From Segatella hominis (GTDB lineage: Bacteria > Bacteroidota > Bacteroidia > Bacteroidales > Bacteroidaceae): a stretch of 64,000 bases of DNA. Below the pieces are notes generated by a model. It had not been told where the DNA came from. It saw only the letters and a program-made list of their open reading frames with translations, and did not search any database. Of the stretch, positions 46,566-55,787 are shown in pieces. Both the position numbers and the translations under genes were made by a program. The stretch covers positions 1-64,000 of the forward strand of contig NZ_SGVY01000008.1 in the NCBI RefSeq assembly GCF_004535825.1, in the 5' to 3' direction. Every line of letters starts with the position of its first letter. Position 1 is the first letter of the stretch.

Positions 46566-47093
46566 ATGAACATGAATGTTATATACGCAGCTTTGATGTT
46601 TGTGGTAACTATGTCCTCCGGCAATGCCTCAGCGCAGCAGTTGCCTGATTTCAAGGATTACAGCATGAAGGGCAGAACCTATCGTTATATGAACGATGCG
46701 CTCTTCCCATTCGGATATGGTTTAAGCTACACTTCTTTCTGTATGGGTGACGCTACACTTTCCAACTCTATCCTGAAGAAGGGTGAAAAGATTACCTTGA
46801 AGGTGCCTGTAAGTAATGTTGGCAAGAAAGATGGTACCGAGATTGTGCAGGTGTATGTGAAGGATCCAACTGATGCTGATGGACCATTGAAGACTTTGAA
46901 GGCTTTCGAGAGAGTGGAGGTGAAGGCAGGAAAGACTGCTGAGGCTGTCATTACGCTGGATAGCAGAAACTTCGAACTCTTCGATGCTGCAACCAATACC
47001 GTCCGTGCCAAGGCTGGAAAGTATGAGGTTTATTACGGCAGCAGTTCGGCTGATAAGGATTTGAAGAAACTGGATGTTTCTATTGAATATTAA
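46566..47093 (+). pseudogene. Internally deleted GH3 enzyme: signal peptide fused to the C-terminal FnIII domain
   Basis: 175 residues. A signal peptide (MNMNVIYAALMFVVTMSSG, cleavage near SAQQ) runs straight into LPDFKDYSMKGRTYRYMND and FPFGYGLSYTSF, the linker that precedes the fibronectin-III-like domain at the end of GH3 beta-xylosidases. The rest is that domain (EKITLKVPVSNVGKKDGTEIVQVYVKDP, LKAFERVEVKAGKTAEAVITLD). The two catalytic GH3 domains, about 600 residues, are missing. The frame is open, so a small secreted FnIII protein may still be made, but it cannot be a hydrolase. Confidence 0.8.
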
Positions 47094-47287
47094 GTAACTT
47101 GAGGAAATCCGTCTTTAGTTAGGAGAGGTTATCTTATCCACGGACATTTTCCCCTGAGTCCAAGTGTATCAATCACCAATAGAGTTGGTGTAGTAAGATA
47201 AACTTAATAAGGTTTTTGAAACATTCGATAAAGTCATTATGATTATTTTTTCGTAATTTTGCAGCATTAAACGAAAAAACAATCATA

Positions 47288-50257
47288 ATGATGAATACAA
47301 CGAAAATCTTGGCTCTCAGAAAGCCGTTACTGATAAGTGCATGGCTGCTTGCCATGCAGGGTGCTGCCTATGCACAGAACCCAATCGTACAAACACAGCT
47401 AACTACCGACCCGGCACCTCTGGTTGTCGGAGACCGTCTCTATGTATATACCGGTCATGATGAAGATAAGGCTGACTTCTTCTGGATGAACGAATGGCGT
47501 GTGTATTCCACCAAGGATATGGTGAACTGGACAGACCATGGTTCTCCGCTCGACCTCAGTTCTTTTTCCTGGGCAGACGACCGTGCCTGGGCAGCACAGA
47601 CTATCGAACGTAATGGTAAGTATTACTGGTATATCTGTGCGCACTCTAAACTGACGGGCGGAATGGCTATCGGCGTAGCTGTGGCAGATTCTCCTACCGG
47701 TCCGTTCAAGGATGCGCTGGGAAAGCCGCTTTTCGATAATGGAAGTTGGGACAATATCGACCCAACGGTTTGGATGGACGAGGATGGTCAGGCTTATCTC
47801 TATTGGGGTAATCCGCATCTTTACTATGCCAAACTGAATGAAGATATGATCAGCTTCAAGGGTGGTATAGATGCTAAGGCTGCTGTTGATAAAAAGCGTG
47901 AAGTGGGCAGAATCGTGATGACTGAGGAGGGATTCGGCTCGCCTGACGTGGAGAAGCGTGATTCTACCCGAAAATATAAAGATTGCTACACAGAGGGACC
48001 TTGGTTCATGAAGCGTGGCAAGAACTATTATATGCTCTATGCTGCAGGTGGAGTGCCTGAGCATATCGCTTATTCCATGAGCAAGAAGCCTTTCGGTCCC
48101 TGGAAATATATGGGCGAAATCATGCCATTGGAAGATACGGGTTCCTTTACTAACCATTGCGGTGTGACCGACTTCAAGGGCAAGTCTTATTTCTTCTATC
48201 ATACGGGTAAACTGGGTGGTGGTTTCGGACGCAGTGTGGCTGTGGAAGAATTCAAATATAATGCCGATGGTACCTTCCCAATCATCCATCATACCCAGGA
48301 AGGAGTGGCTCCTATCGCAACCCTCAATCCTTACAAGCGTCAGGAGGCTGAAACCATCGCTTTCTCTAAGGGAGTGAAGTCGGAGCAGACCGATGATACG
48401 GGTGTTTATATCTCAGAAATCCATACAGGTGATTATATCAAGGTGCGCGAGGTGGATTTCGGAAATGAAAGTCCGGATGCATTTGCCATCTCTGCTGCGT
48501 GCTCGTCGCTCGGCGGTTCGCTGGAGGTTCATCTCGATAAGGAAGATGGCGAACTGATAGCTAAACTTGATGTTACCAAGACTGGTGGCTGGGAAAAGTG
48601 GAAGACTTTCTCGGCACAAATGCTGAAGAAAGTGACAGGAAAGCATGATATATACTTCGTGTTCAAGGGATTGAAGGGAAGCAAACTCTTCAATTTCGAC
48701 TGGTGGAAGTTTGAGAAGAATTTCGCCAATCCTGTGGTTTGGGCTGATGTGCCTGATGTGGATGTAATCCGTGTGGGTGACAGCTTCTATATGGTAAGCA
48801 CCACCATGCATCTGATGCCGGGTGCGCCTATCATGAAATCGAAGGATCTGGTGAACTGGGAAACCGTGAACTATATCTTCCCTAAACTTACCGATTCACC
48901 TAAGTATGACATGAAGGAGGGTACGGTGTATGGTCGTGGTCAGTGGGCTACTTCGCTGCAATATCATTGTGGCAAGTTCTATGCGCTCTTTGCTCCGAAC
49001 GATAATCCCGGTGGAGAAACTTATATCTGCATCGCCGATGATATCGAGGGCAAATGGACTATCCACAGCCGTTTGCAGCATTTCCATGATGCCGCTCTCT
49101 TCTTCGATGACGACGACAAGGCATATGTGGTTTATGGAACGGGAGAGATGGTGCAGCTGAATGCCGACCTGACAGATGTGGTGCCGGGCAGCCATCGTAA
49201 ACTCTTTGATCGTGATGCTGATGAAACGGGTTTGCTCGAAGGCTCCCGCATGATTAAGCACAACGGCAAGTATTATCTCCTGATGATTTCGTGGCCACAG
49301 GGACATCCTCGTCGTGAGGTTTGTTATCGTGCAGATCACATTCAGGGCCCTTATGAAAAAAAGGTGATTCTGGAAACGGAGTTTGCCGGATTCAACGGCG
49401 TGGGACAAGGTACGATTGTAGATGATAAGGATGGCAACTGGTATGGCATCGTATTCCAAGACCGTGGTGGTGTGGGCAGAGTGCTCACGCTGGAGCCATG
49501 TACCTGGAAGGACGGATGGCCAATGCTGACAGATGAGAAGGGCAATATTCCTGCCGAGATGCAGAAGCCTGTGCTGGGCTATGACGGCAAGGGACTCGTG
49601 TATAGCGATGATTTCTCGAAGGATAAACTGGAACTGCAGTGGCAGTGGAACCACAATCCTGTGGATAATGCCTGGTCGCTCACCGAGCGCAAGGGCTGGC
49701 TCCGCCTGAAGACTTCCCGCGTCGTTCCAAACATCTTCCTGGCTCCCAATACCATCAGTACCCGTACCGAAGGACCAACCTGCGAGGGATTCATCAAGAT
49801 GGATGTGAGCAAGATGAAAGATGGCGATGTGGCTGGCTTGTCAGCCTTCCAGGGTGATGCAGCCCTGCTTTCTATCGTAAAGGAAGGCAAGAAACTCTTT
49901 GTGGTAGGTACCAAGGAGAGTGTGGCTCTGACGGATAAGGAGAAGGCGGTGACCGATGTGAAGCGTGAGGAGGTGTATCGCCAGCCTTTGAATCTGAAGC
50001 AGGATAAGGCAACGAAATCAAGCATCATCTATCTGAAGATGAGTTGCGATTTCCGTCTTCATCAGGATCTTGCCACCTTATTATATAGTATAGACGGCAA
50101 AACCTGGGTTCCTGCCATCAAGGATTTCAAGATGCAGTATGATTATCGCCGCCTTTTCATGGGTACCCGTATCGCCATCTACAATTATGCCACAAAGGCT
50201 GCTGGTGGATATGTGGATGTGGATAGTTTTGAATATTCGAAAGAAAAGCTGAAGTAG
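47288..50257 (+). CDS. Double-GH43 enzyme with CBM6-like module
   Basis: 989 residues. Signal peptide ending AYAQN (alternative start one codon downstream). Residues ~30-340: first GH43 propeller (TTDPAPLVVGDRLYVYTGHDE, NIDPTVWMDEDGQAYLYWG, CYTEGPWFMKRGKNYYMLYA). Residues ~350-470: CBM6-like sandwich (RQEAETIAFSKGVKSEQ, GDYIKVREVDFG). Residues ~480-775: second GH43 (FANPVVWADVPDVDVIRVGD, HDAALFFDDDDKAYVVYG, LLEGSRMIKHNGKYYLLMIS). Residues ~780-989: concanavalin-like C-terminal domain. Both active sites look intact. It probably removes arabinose and xylose decorations in one polypeptide. A -7 motif TAATTTTG lies at 47254-47261. Confidence 0.92.
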   Translation: MMNTTKILALRKPLLISAWLLAMQGAAYAQNPIVQTQLTTDPAPLVVGDRLYVYTGHDEDKADFFWMNEWRVYSTKDMVNWTDHGSPLDLSSFSWADDRAWAAQTIERNGKYYWYICAHSKLTGGMAIGVAVADSPTGPFKDALGKPLFDNGSWDNIDPTVWMDEDGQAYLYWGNPHLYYAKLNEDMISFKGGIDAKAAVDKKREVGRIVMTEEGFGSPDVEKRDSTRKYKDCYTEGPWFMKRGKNYYMLYAAGGVPEHIAYSMSKKPFGPWKYMGEIMPLEDTGSFTNHCGVTDFKGKSYFFYHTGKLGGGFGRSVAVEEFKYNADGTFPIIHHTQEGVAPIATLNPYKRQEAETIAFSKGVKSEQTDDTGVYISEIHTGDYIKVREVDFGNESPDAFAISAACSSLGGSLEVHLDKEDGELIAKLDVTKTGGWEKWKTFSAQMLKKVTGKHDIYFVFKGLKGSKLFNFDWWKFEKNFANPVVWADVPDVDVIRVGDSFYMVSTTMHLMPGAPIMKSKDLVNWETVNYIFPKLTDSPKYDMKEGTVYGRGQWATSLQYHCGKFYALFAPNDNPGGETYICIADDIEGKWTIHSRLQHFHDAALFFDDDDKAYVVYGTGEMVQLNADLTDVVPGSHRKLFDRDADETGLLEGSRMIKHNGKYYLLMISWPQGHPRREVCYRADHIQGPYEKKVILETEFAGFNGVGQGTIVDDKDGNWYGIVFQDRGGVGRVLTLEPCTWKDGWPMLTDEKGNIPAEMQKPVLGYDGKGLVYSDDFSKDKLELQWQWNHNPVDNAWSLTERKGWLRLKTSRVVPNIFLAPNTISTRTEGPTCEGFIKMDVSKMKDGDVAGLSAFQGDAALLSIVKEGKKLFVVGTKESVALTDKEKAVTDVKREEVYRQPLNLKQDKATKSSIIYLKMSCDFRLHQDLATLLYSIDGKTWVPAIKDFKMQYDYRRLFMGTRIAIYNYATKAAGGYVDVDSFEYSKEKLK

Positions 50258-50424
50258 GCGAAGGTTTGTTCTACCATGTGAGGTGTATTGCCTCTTCGTT
50301 CATATTAAATAATGTCATAAAATCACATTTATTGCCATAAAAGTATCATTTTGTCCACCTCTGGTTGGATAATTATTCGTACTTTTGTGGCAATATTTTT
50401 TATAATAATCTTTTAGACCTATAA

Positions 50425-52569
50425 ATGAGAATGAAGAAATTATTATTTGCAACCTGTTGCATCGCTCTTTTAGGCGGTTCTTTGGAAGCGTCAGCGCAGA
50501 AAAAATCTGCAGCCAAGAATGTTCTGATACAGACTTTGGAGAGGAAGTCTTGGTCGGCTGATAATGGGAATGGTACCTTTACCAACCCTTTGTTTTATGA
50601 TGAGTTTTCTGACCCTGATATTATCAGAGTGGGGGAGGATTACTATCTGGCGGGTACCACGATGCACAGTGTTCCGGGATTGGTAGTTCTCCATTCCAAG
50701 GATCTCGTAAATTGGGAATTCTCTTCTTATTGCTTCGACCGATTCGATGATTCAGATGATTTCAATCTCCGCAATGGCAAGGAGGCTTACGGACAGGGTA
50801 TCTGGGCGCCTGCCATCCGCTATCACAACGGAAAGTTCTATATCTTCTCCAATATCAACGGGCATGGATTGCAGGTGTATATTTCGGATAGTGCCAAGGG
50901 TCCTTGGACGCATCATAAAGTTAATGGCGATATCTACGACCTCTCTGTGCTCTTCGATGAGGATGGTAAGATTTATGCCGTGCACAAGTATGGAAACGTG
51001 ACCGTTACGGAGTTGAAGCCCGATTTGAGCGGTCCGGTAGAGGGAAGCAGCAAGGTGGTGATTCCGGAAGGCAATGCGATGGGAGAGGGACATCATGTGT
51101 ATAAAATCAACGGCATGTACTACATCCTCTCTGCCGATTACTCCCCGATGGGGCGCATGCAGTGTGCCCGAAGCAGGAGTATCTGGGGGCCTTACGAAAC
51201 CTGTGTGATCAGCGAACGCGAATCGTATGGTTATGCTGCTGGATGGAGCGTAGGTAACATGGGTATCGGTAGGCCGCTTCCAGAAGATGGATATCAATTT
51301 AAGAACAACAGACCGAATGGGGTGAACCTGGGGTGTGCTACCATTCATCAGGGGGGCATCCTCCAGGCTCCTGATGGCAAATGGTGGGGCGTATCGATGC
51401 TGGATTTCAATGCCGTGGGCAGAACGGTATGCCTTTCGCCTGTCACATGGGTGGATGGCTGGCCTTACTTCGGATTGGAGAAGAACCTGGGTCGCTCGCC
51501 TCGCACCTGGTTCAAGCCGAATGATGTGGTGAAGACACCTCAGGCACCATACGAAAGATGTGATGATTTCTCTGGCAAGACCTTCAAGCCGGTTTGGCAA
51601 TGGAATCATAATCCGAACGACAAGATGTGGTCGCTGAACAAGGAGCGAAAGGGATGGCTCCGTTTGCATTCAATGCCTGCCAAGCAGCTGCTCTGGGCAA
51701 AGAATTCGTTGACGCAACGTGCCATCGGTCCTGTTTCTTATACATCTGTCAAGCTGGATGCATCCCGACTGAAGATGGGGGATGAGGCAGGACTCGGTGC
51801 TATGAATACGCCATACGCTTCATTGGGCATGATGAAGACGGAAAAGGGATTAAGCCTGAGATGCTACGACCAGAATACCAACAAGGAGGTGCTGAAGCCG
51901 ATTGCCAAGAACAAGGTGGTATGGTTGCGCCTTTGGGGTGATTATGATAAGAGTCTGCTGCAATATTCCTACTCTCTTGATGGAAAGACTTGGGAGAATG
52001 TCGGAGAGCAGATGCTTTCTCCTTATCAGTTGAAGACCTTCCAGGGTGTGCGTGTAGCGCTGTATGCCTTTAACAAGGCGGGAGTGAACGGCGGCGTGGC
52101 TGATTTTGATGACTTCAAGGTGGAGGAACCGATGGCTGACAGGACTGCTAATCTGCCTATCGGAAAGACCATCCGACTCTTTAATCTTGCTGATGGTAAC
52201 CTGATGAATGCTACCAGTCATGGACTGATGCACAGCTCCAGGAATAAAAAGGAGATGAGCAATGGCGTGAAATTCATCATCGAAGACCGTGGACAGGGCA
52301 AGATTGCACTGAAAACTGCAGATGGACGATATATATATATCGCAGGTGCTGGCTTGTCGGGCGATGTGCGTCTTACTTCTGATGCCTCTCATGCAGAGGA
52401 GTTTGTATGGCAGGATATGCTTTACAACCGCTGTATGCTTCTATCACTGAAGACCCAGCGGTATATAGGCAAGCATCCTACCGACGGAAGTCCTTATTCT
52501 GCTGATTTCCAGGGCGCTGATGCCGGTATGAAGAATGGCTGTGTCTTCTCTTGGGAAGTGGTAGAGTAG
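50425..52569 (+). CDS. GH43 enzyme with extra C-terminal beta-trefoil-like domain
   Basis: 714 residues; the second Met (MKKLLFATCC) is an alternative start. Signal peptide ending near ASAQK. GH43 propeller over residues ~45-350 (FTNPLFYDEFSDPDIIRVGEDYYLAG, LSVLFDEDGKIYAVH, GEGHHVYKINGMYYILSA). The concanavalin-like domain (~370-570) resembles that of the upstream enzyme. Residues ~575-714 form a third domain (IRLFNLADGNLMNATSHG, IALKTADGRYIYIAGAG) with the repeat spacing of a beta-trefoil, probably binding glycan. TACTTTTG at 50380-50387 is a -7 motif. Its stop lies one base from that of the convergent PorT-like gene. Confidence 0.9.
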   Translation: MRMKKLLFATCCIALLGGSLEASAQKKSAAKNVLIQTLERKSWSADNGNGTFTNPLFYDEFSDPDIIRVGEDYYLAGTTMHSVPGLVVLHSKDLVNWEFSSYCFDRFDDSDDFNLRNGKEAYGQGIWAPAIRYHNGKFYIFSNINGHGLQVYISDSAKGPWTHHKVNGDIYDLSVLFDEDGKIYAVHKYGNVTVTELKPDLSGPVEGSSKVVIPEGNAMGEGHHVYKINGMYYILSADYSPMGRMQCARSRSIWGPYETCVISERESYGYAAGWSVGNMGIGRPLPEDGYQFKNNRPNGVNLGCATIHQGGILQAPDGKWWGVSMLDFNAVGRTVCLSPVTWVDGWPYFGLEKNLGRSPRTWFKPNDVVKTPQAPYERCDDFSGKTFKPVWQWNHNPNDKMWSLNKERKGWLRLHSMPAKQLLWAKNSLTQRAIGPVSYTSVKLDASRLKMGDEAGLGAMNTPYASLGMMKTEKGLSLRCYDQNTNKEVLKPIAKNKVVWLRLWGDYDKSLLQYSYSLDGKTWENVGEQMLSPYQLKTFQGVRVALYAFNKAGVNGGVADFDDFKVEEPMADRTANLPIGKTIRLFNLADGNLMNATSHGLMHSSRNKKEMSNGVKFIIEDRGQGKIALKTADGRYIYIAGAGLSGDVRLTSDASHAEEFVWQDMLYNRCMLLSLKTQRYIGKHPTDGSPYSADFQGADAGMKNGCVFSWEVVE

Positions 52570-52570
52570 G

Positions 52571-53323
52571 CTACTCGAAATAGAATGTCAGTGCTATCAT
52601 TTTACTATGGGCTTCCTTGGCTGCCAAAGTATATGGTAGCATACTTTTATCTTTCACGTTCTTCACATGATCTTTATCGTATATATTCATGAGTCCATAC
52701 ATGAATTTCAATTCAGGTCGCAGTTTGAAGAATGGAAGATAAAAGTCGCAACCAAGTCCAAGTTCAAGAAAAATATCTGTTTTCTTTAATTGGATGTAGT
52801 CGCTTTTATTACCGCTGAGGTTCATCATCGGATTGATACCAGCCATGATATAAGGGCGATGATTGTTGAATCTTGGAGCAGAGAAGATGATGTCGAAGGC
52901 AGAGGAGATGTATGCCGTCTTCAGTTCTTGCTTTTTATCTTCCTGTTTTACGTTTCCGTCTTCATTGGCGTCTTGCATGATATTATGAAACGTAAGGTGT
53001 CTTGTTCCAAAATACATGGCAGGAGCTATTCTAAATTGGAAATGGGTGCTCAATCTAAATTCTCCTAATACTCCGACCGTAAATCCAGGATCCCATCTGT
53101 CCTGGTCGATAGTAACGTTGGAGTTGACTTCCGCTCCATTCTCATCTGTATAGGTGACAGGTCCGGCGTTGATGAATTCCAGGTCTTGCAGGTGAGTACC
53201 CACCATCACTCCAAAATGAAATGGGCGCAGGTCTGTATAAGGACGATTCTCTACCGTCCTTTCCTGGGCTAATGCTATTGTGGCAATAAGCCCCATCATG
53301 ATGCTAAGTATTATTCTTCTCAT
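52571..53323 (-). CDS. porT: PorT-like outer-membrane beta-barrel protein
   Basis: 250 residues, signal peptide ending IALAQ. The N terminus YTDLRPFHFGVMVGTHLQDLEF and the later LGEFRLSTHFQFRIAPAMYFGTRHL and YISSAFDIIFSAPRFNNHRPYIMAGINP resemble PorT, a barrel needed for the type IX secretion system in Porphyromonas and relatives. PorT loss blocks secretion there; here the assignment rests on remembered family features. If right, T9SS cargo should exist elsewhere on the chromosome. It stands alone. Confidence 0.7.
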   Translation of the reverse strand: MRRIILSIMMGLIATIALAQERTVENRPYTDLRPFHFGVMVGTHLQDLEFINAGPVTYTDENGAEVNSNVTIDQDRWDPGFTVGVLGEFRLSTHFQFRIAPAMYFGTRHLTFHNIMQDANEDGNVKQEDKKQELKTAYISSAFDIIFSAPRFNNHRPYIMAGINPMMNLSGNKSDYIQLKKTDIFLELGLGCDFYLPFFKLRPELKFMYGLMNIYDKDHVKNVKDKSMLPYTLAAKEAHSKMIALTFYFE

Positions 53324-53538
53324 ATACTTTTATAACGTTATTCTTTTCATCTTATTGTGTATAAGTTTATTTCGACTACGTATAAATTATAAAAAAAGTA
53401 GTACCTAATTGTAGGTAGTATGAAAAATATTTCCTATCTTTGCATCATTAATTGTTGGTATCCCCAACATGGCAGGCGAAAATCGTCTGTTGCATATGAT
53501 GCTTAAAAACATTATTAACATTATAAAACATTATTATT

Positions 53539-53706
53539 ATGGCTTACGTAATTGGTGACGATTGTATCGCATGCGGTACATGTATTGACGAGTGTCCATC
53601 AGGTGCTATTTCTGAGGGCGACAAGTATTCTATCAACCCAGATCTCTGCACTGAGTGCGGTACTTGTGCTGATGTTTGTCCTAACGAGGCAATCAGTCTT
53701 CCTTAA
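53539..53706 (+). CDS. 2[4Fe-4S] ferredoxin
   Basis: 55 residues. Two complete cluster motifs: CIACGTCIDECP and CTECGTCADVCP, each followed by the usual acidic residues. It is the short clostridial-type electron carrier of the cytoplasm, a partner for pyruvate:ferredoxin oxidoreductase or similar enzymes; the partner is not in the window. The codon set is strongly biased, consistent with high expression. A -7 motif TATCTTTG lies at 53435-53442 and a terminator follows. Confidence 0.95.
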   Translation: MAYVIGDDCIACGTCIDECPSGAISEGDKYSINPDLCTECGTCADVCPNEAISLP

Positions 53707-53741
53707 TTTTTAAGGATGATACTTTAGTTACATAAAACTTG

Positions 53742-53771
53742 AGAGCGGCTCTATGAGTCGCTCTTTTTTTT
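53742..53771 (+). terminator. Terminator after the ferredoxin gene
   Basis: GAGCGGCTC pairs with GAGTCGCTC (one mismatch) around a three-base loop, followed by eight T. Confidence 0.8.
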
Positions 53772-53903
53772 ATTCCTCTCATTGTTGTCACACTTGCAAT
53801 AGTTAGAGGATAGTTTATTCTATTTTCGATCAAATTTAATGATAAAAATCATTCTTTTTAGTGACTGAAAATATCCCATTTTAATGTTGCGTTTTATAGG
53901 GGT

Positions 53904-54018
53904 CTAATGATGCGCTTTCTTAGGTGCTAATGATGCGCTTTCTTAGGTGCTAATGATGCGCTTTCTTAGATGCTAATGATGCGCATCGTTAGGGTACGAT
54001 GATTCGCATCAGGTTTTT
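53904..54018. repeat. 23-bp tandem repeat array
   Basis: Units begin at 53904, 53927, 53950 and 53973. The core CTAATGATGCGC is constant; the rest changes gradually, with a degenerate fifth unit at 53996-54018. It lies in the 518-base gene-free stretch before the ATPase. That stretch also holds an 8-bp hairpin (AAAGTGCC 54063-54070 with GGCACTTT 54079-54086). Confidence 0.85.
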
Positions 54019-54165
54019 CTTGCTGATTTTCTCAGACGCAAAAGTGCTTTTACCCAGGCACAAAAGTGCCCTTCCTTAGGCACTTTATAAACTTGGTGAC
54101 ATATGAACCGGAATATGTATTTTTGCAGAAAAAGTAATAGTTGAGCGTAAATAATAAGAGAAATA

Positions 54166-54197
54166 TTTGGCAAATTGCTTTTTAAGTCGTACTTTTG
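54166..54197 (+). promoter_or_regulatory. Promoter of the ATPase gene
   Basis: TTTG (54166-54169) and TACTTTTG (54190-54197) are spaced by 20 bases. The start codon is 27 bases downstream. Confidence 0.7.
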
Positions 54198-54224
54198 TAG
54201 GCAAGTATCAATTAGAAATATCAT

Positions 54225-55346
54225 ATGAATATAACGTCGATAACTTTCAATAATTTCCGTTGCTTCGGAGAATATCACTTGCAGTTCAAACCAGCAGTAA
54301 ACTTACTGTTTGGCGTGAATGGTTGTGGTAAGACTTCTATCCTGCGTGGTCTAAAGATAGCAATGAGCTCATTTTTCTCAGGTTTTTCCGATAGTAACAC
54401 TCGTTTTATTGGAATCTCTAATGATGACTTTATGAGCGAGGTGCGTGATGGGGTAGAGTCTTTAGAACGACAAGTGAACATATCCTACGATTTAGCAGAG
54501 TTTAAAAATATGATTCTGAGCCGAACAGGCAAGAAAAACCGTACAGCAATTTCTGGTATCAAGCCTTTGCGTGATTATACTCATTCGTTATATCACGATC
54601 TTTCAACAGAAGATGATGGGAGCATAGCCCTACCACTTTTCGCAGCTTTCTCAACAGAAGACATTCACAGTAGCCGCAAGTTAGATCGTTCTATCTTCTG
54701 TAAATATTACCAGCCTCGTTCGTTCGGCTATTACGAATGTTTGCAGGGGGATGGATTCTTTGATTATTGGATGCATCGATTGCTCATCCTGCAAGAAGGA
54801 CAGAAGTCGCTTAGCGAAATTGAAGTTGTGCAATGCTCAATAGGAGAAGCTTTGGGGGAAAGTGGTTGCAATATTATCAGAAATGTGTCTATACGTCCAT
54901 TGCAGAAGACAGTCTATTTCCATTTTATCGATGGCAGAGAAATAGACTCACGAAATTTGAGTGATGGTTACAAGAGACTTGTGAATATTGTGACGGACTT
55001 GTCTGTACGTTGTTATATTCTGAATGGCAAAAAATACGGAATGGATTGTTGTCATGAGACGCAGGGAGTAGTGCTGATAGACGAAGTGGATTTGCATCTG
55101 CATCCTGAATTACAATTGGTAGTTTTGCAATCCCTTCATCGAACTTTCCCTAAAATTCAGTTCATAGTTTCTTCTCATGCTCCAATGGTGTTGTCGAGTG
55201 TAGAGACTAATGATGATAATGAAGTGGTTCATCTGCAATATCAGAATGGTAATTATACAGCTGAGCCAATTGTGACTTATGGTATGGATGCCTCTACGAT
55301 TCTAGAGACTTATATGGGCAAACGCTCCCGTCTATTATCCTTTTAA
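54225..55346 (+). CDS. OLD/RecF-like AAA ATPase
   Basis: 373 residues. Walker A GVNGCGKT at residues 30-37; ABC-type signature NLSDGYKRL; Walker B with catalytic Glu in GVVLIDEVDLHLHPELQ; and a D-loop/H-loop region SSHAPMVLSS. This is the SMC-like ATPase type seen in OLD nucleases, Septu PtuA and retron-associated ATPases. No Toprim nuclease domain is fused, so it would need a partner. None is present: the sequence after the stop contains a short overlapping start (TAATGG) that stops after 14 codons, then IS1380 remnants. It may be a defence ATPase that lost its effector. Function unproven. Confidence 0.8.
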   Translation: MNITSITFNNFRCFGEYHLQFKPAVNLLFGVNGCGKTSILRGLKIAMSSFFSGFSDSNTRFIGISNDDFMSEVRDGVESLERQVNISYDLAEFKNMILSRTGKKNRTAISGIKPLRDYTHSLYHDLSTEDDGSIALPLFAAFSTEDIHSSRKLDRSIFCKYYQPRSFGYYECLQGDGFFDYWMHRLLILQEGQKSLSEIEVVQCSIGEALGESGCNIIRNVSIRPLQKTVYFHFIDGREIDSRNLSDGYKRLVNIVTDLSVRCYILNGKKYGMDCCHETQGVVLIDEVDLHLHPELQLVVLQSLHRTFPKIQFIVSSHAPMVLSSVETNDDNEVVHLQYQNGNYTAEPIVTYGMDASTILETYMGKRSRLLSF

Positions 55347-55423
55347 TGGCATTGTCGTTTATTTTCTTAAGAAGAAATTGGCAACGCTGAGCAAGAAAGG
55401 AGCGTAAGATTTTTTTTATATTT

Positions 55424-55768
55424 CAACAGTTTTCCATCCAGTTAAGGCAAACATGGAATCGTAGAAGGAAGAGCATCTGTTGGCACGAATATAAAAATGC
55501 CTGCAATGAGCCTCTACCATATCTACGATTTCCTCCGAGCATGAGCCGCAATCCATACGAGCACGAGAAATATGTATTTCCGAAGCCTCCAACCGATTGA
55601 AGGTTTTTTCTAAAGTCTCTTTTTGGTTGAAGCGCACGTTTGTGTTGCCGTCTCTATTTTCAATACCAACAATCATGTCGTTAATGACAGCTACACCTGG
55701 ACTATAGCCCAAGAACTTCTTGTTGCTCAGGTGCTTATAAAATAAATTATAGTGTTGCGGAATTAAGG
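55424..55768 (-). mobile_element. Broken IS1380-type element with internal deletion
   Basis: On the minus strand the element end (GCGGAATTAAGG) and part of the 5' untranslated region run directly into the middle of a transposase reading frame (KFLGYSPGVAVINDMIVG through RARMDCGSC to GWKTVEI), which then stops at 55416. The transposase N terminus and C terminus are both missing. The join lies in similar sequences of the untranslated region (AGCAACAAAAAG) and the gene, so the internal deletion may have used short homology. It keeps one catalytic Asp (MDCGSC). Confidence 0.8.
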
Positions 55769-55787
55769 TATAACTTGTCTCATAAAA

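Noticed and set aside
47288-50257. Two fused neighbouring genes created by a lost stop codon
   Set aside because: A CBM6-like domain sits between the propellers and there is no internal signal peptide, so it is a regular multi-domain enzyme.
53904-54018. CRISPR array
   Set aside because: Units are directly adjacent without variable spacers, and no cas genes are present.
54009-54278. 89-codon minus-strand ORF before the ATPase
   Set aside because: It covers the ATPase promoter and start; it is a shadow of repeat and promoter DNA.
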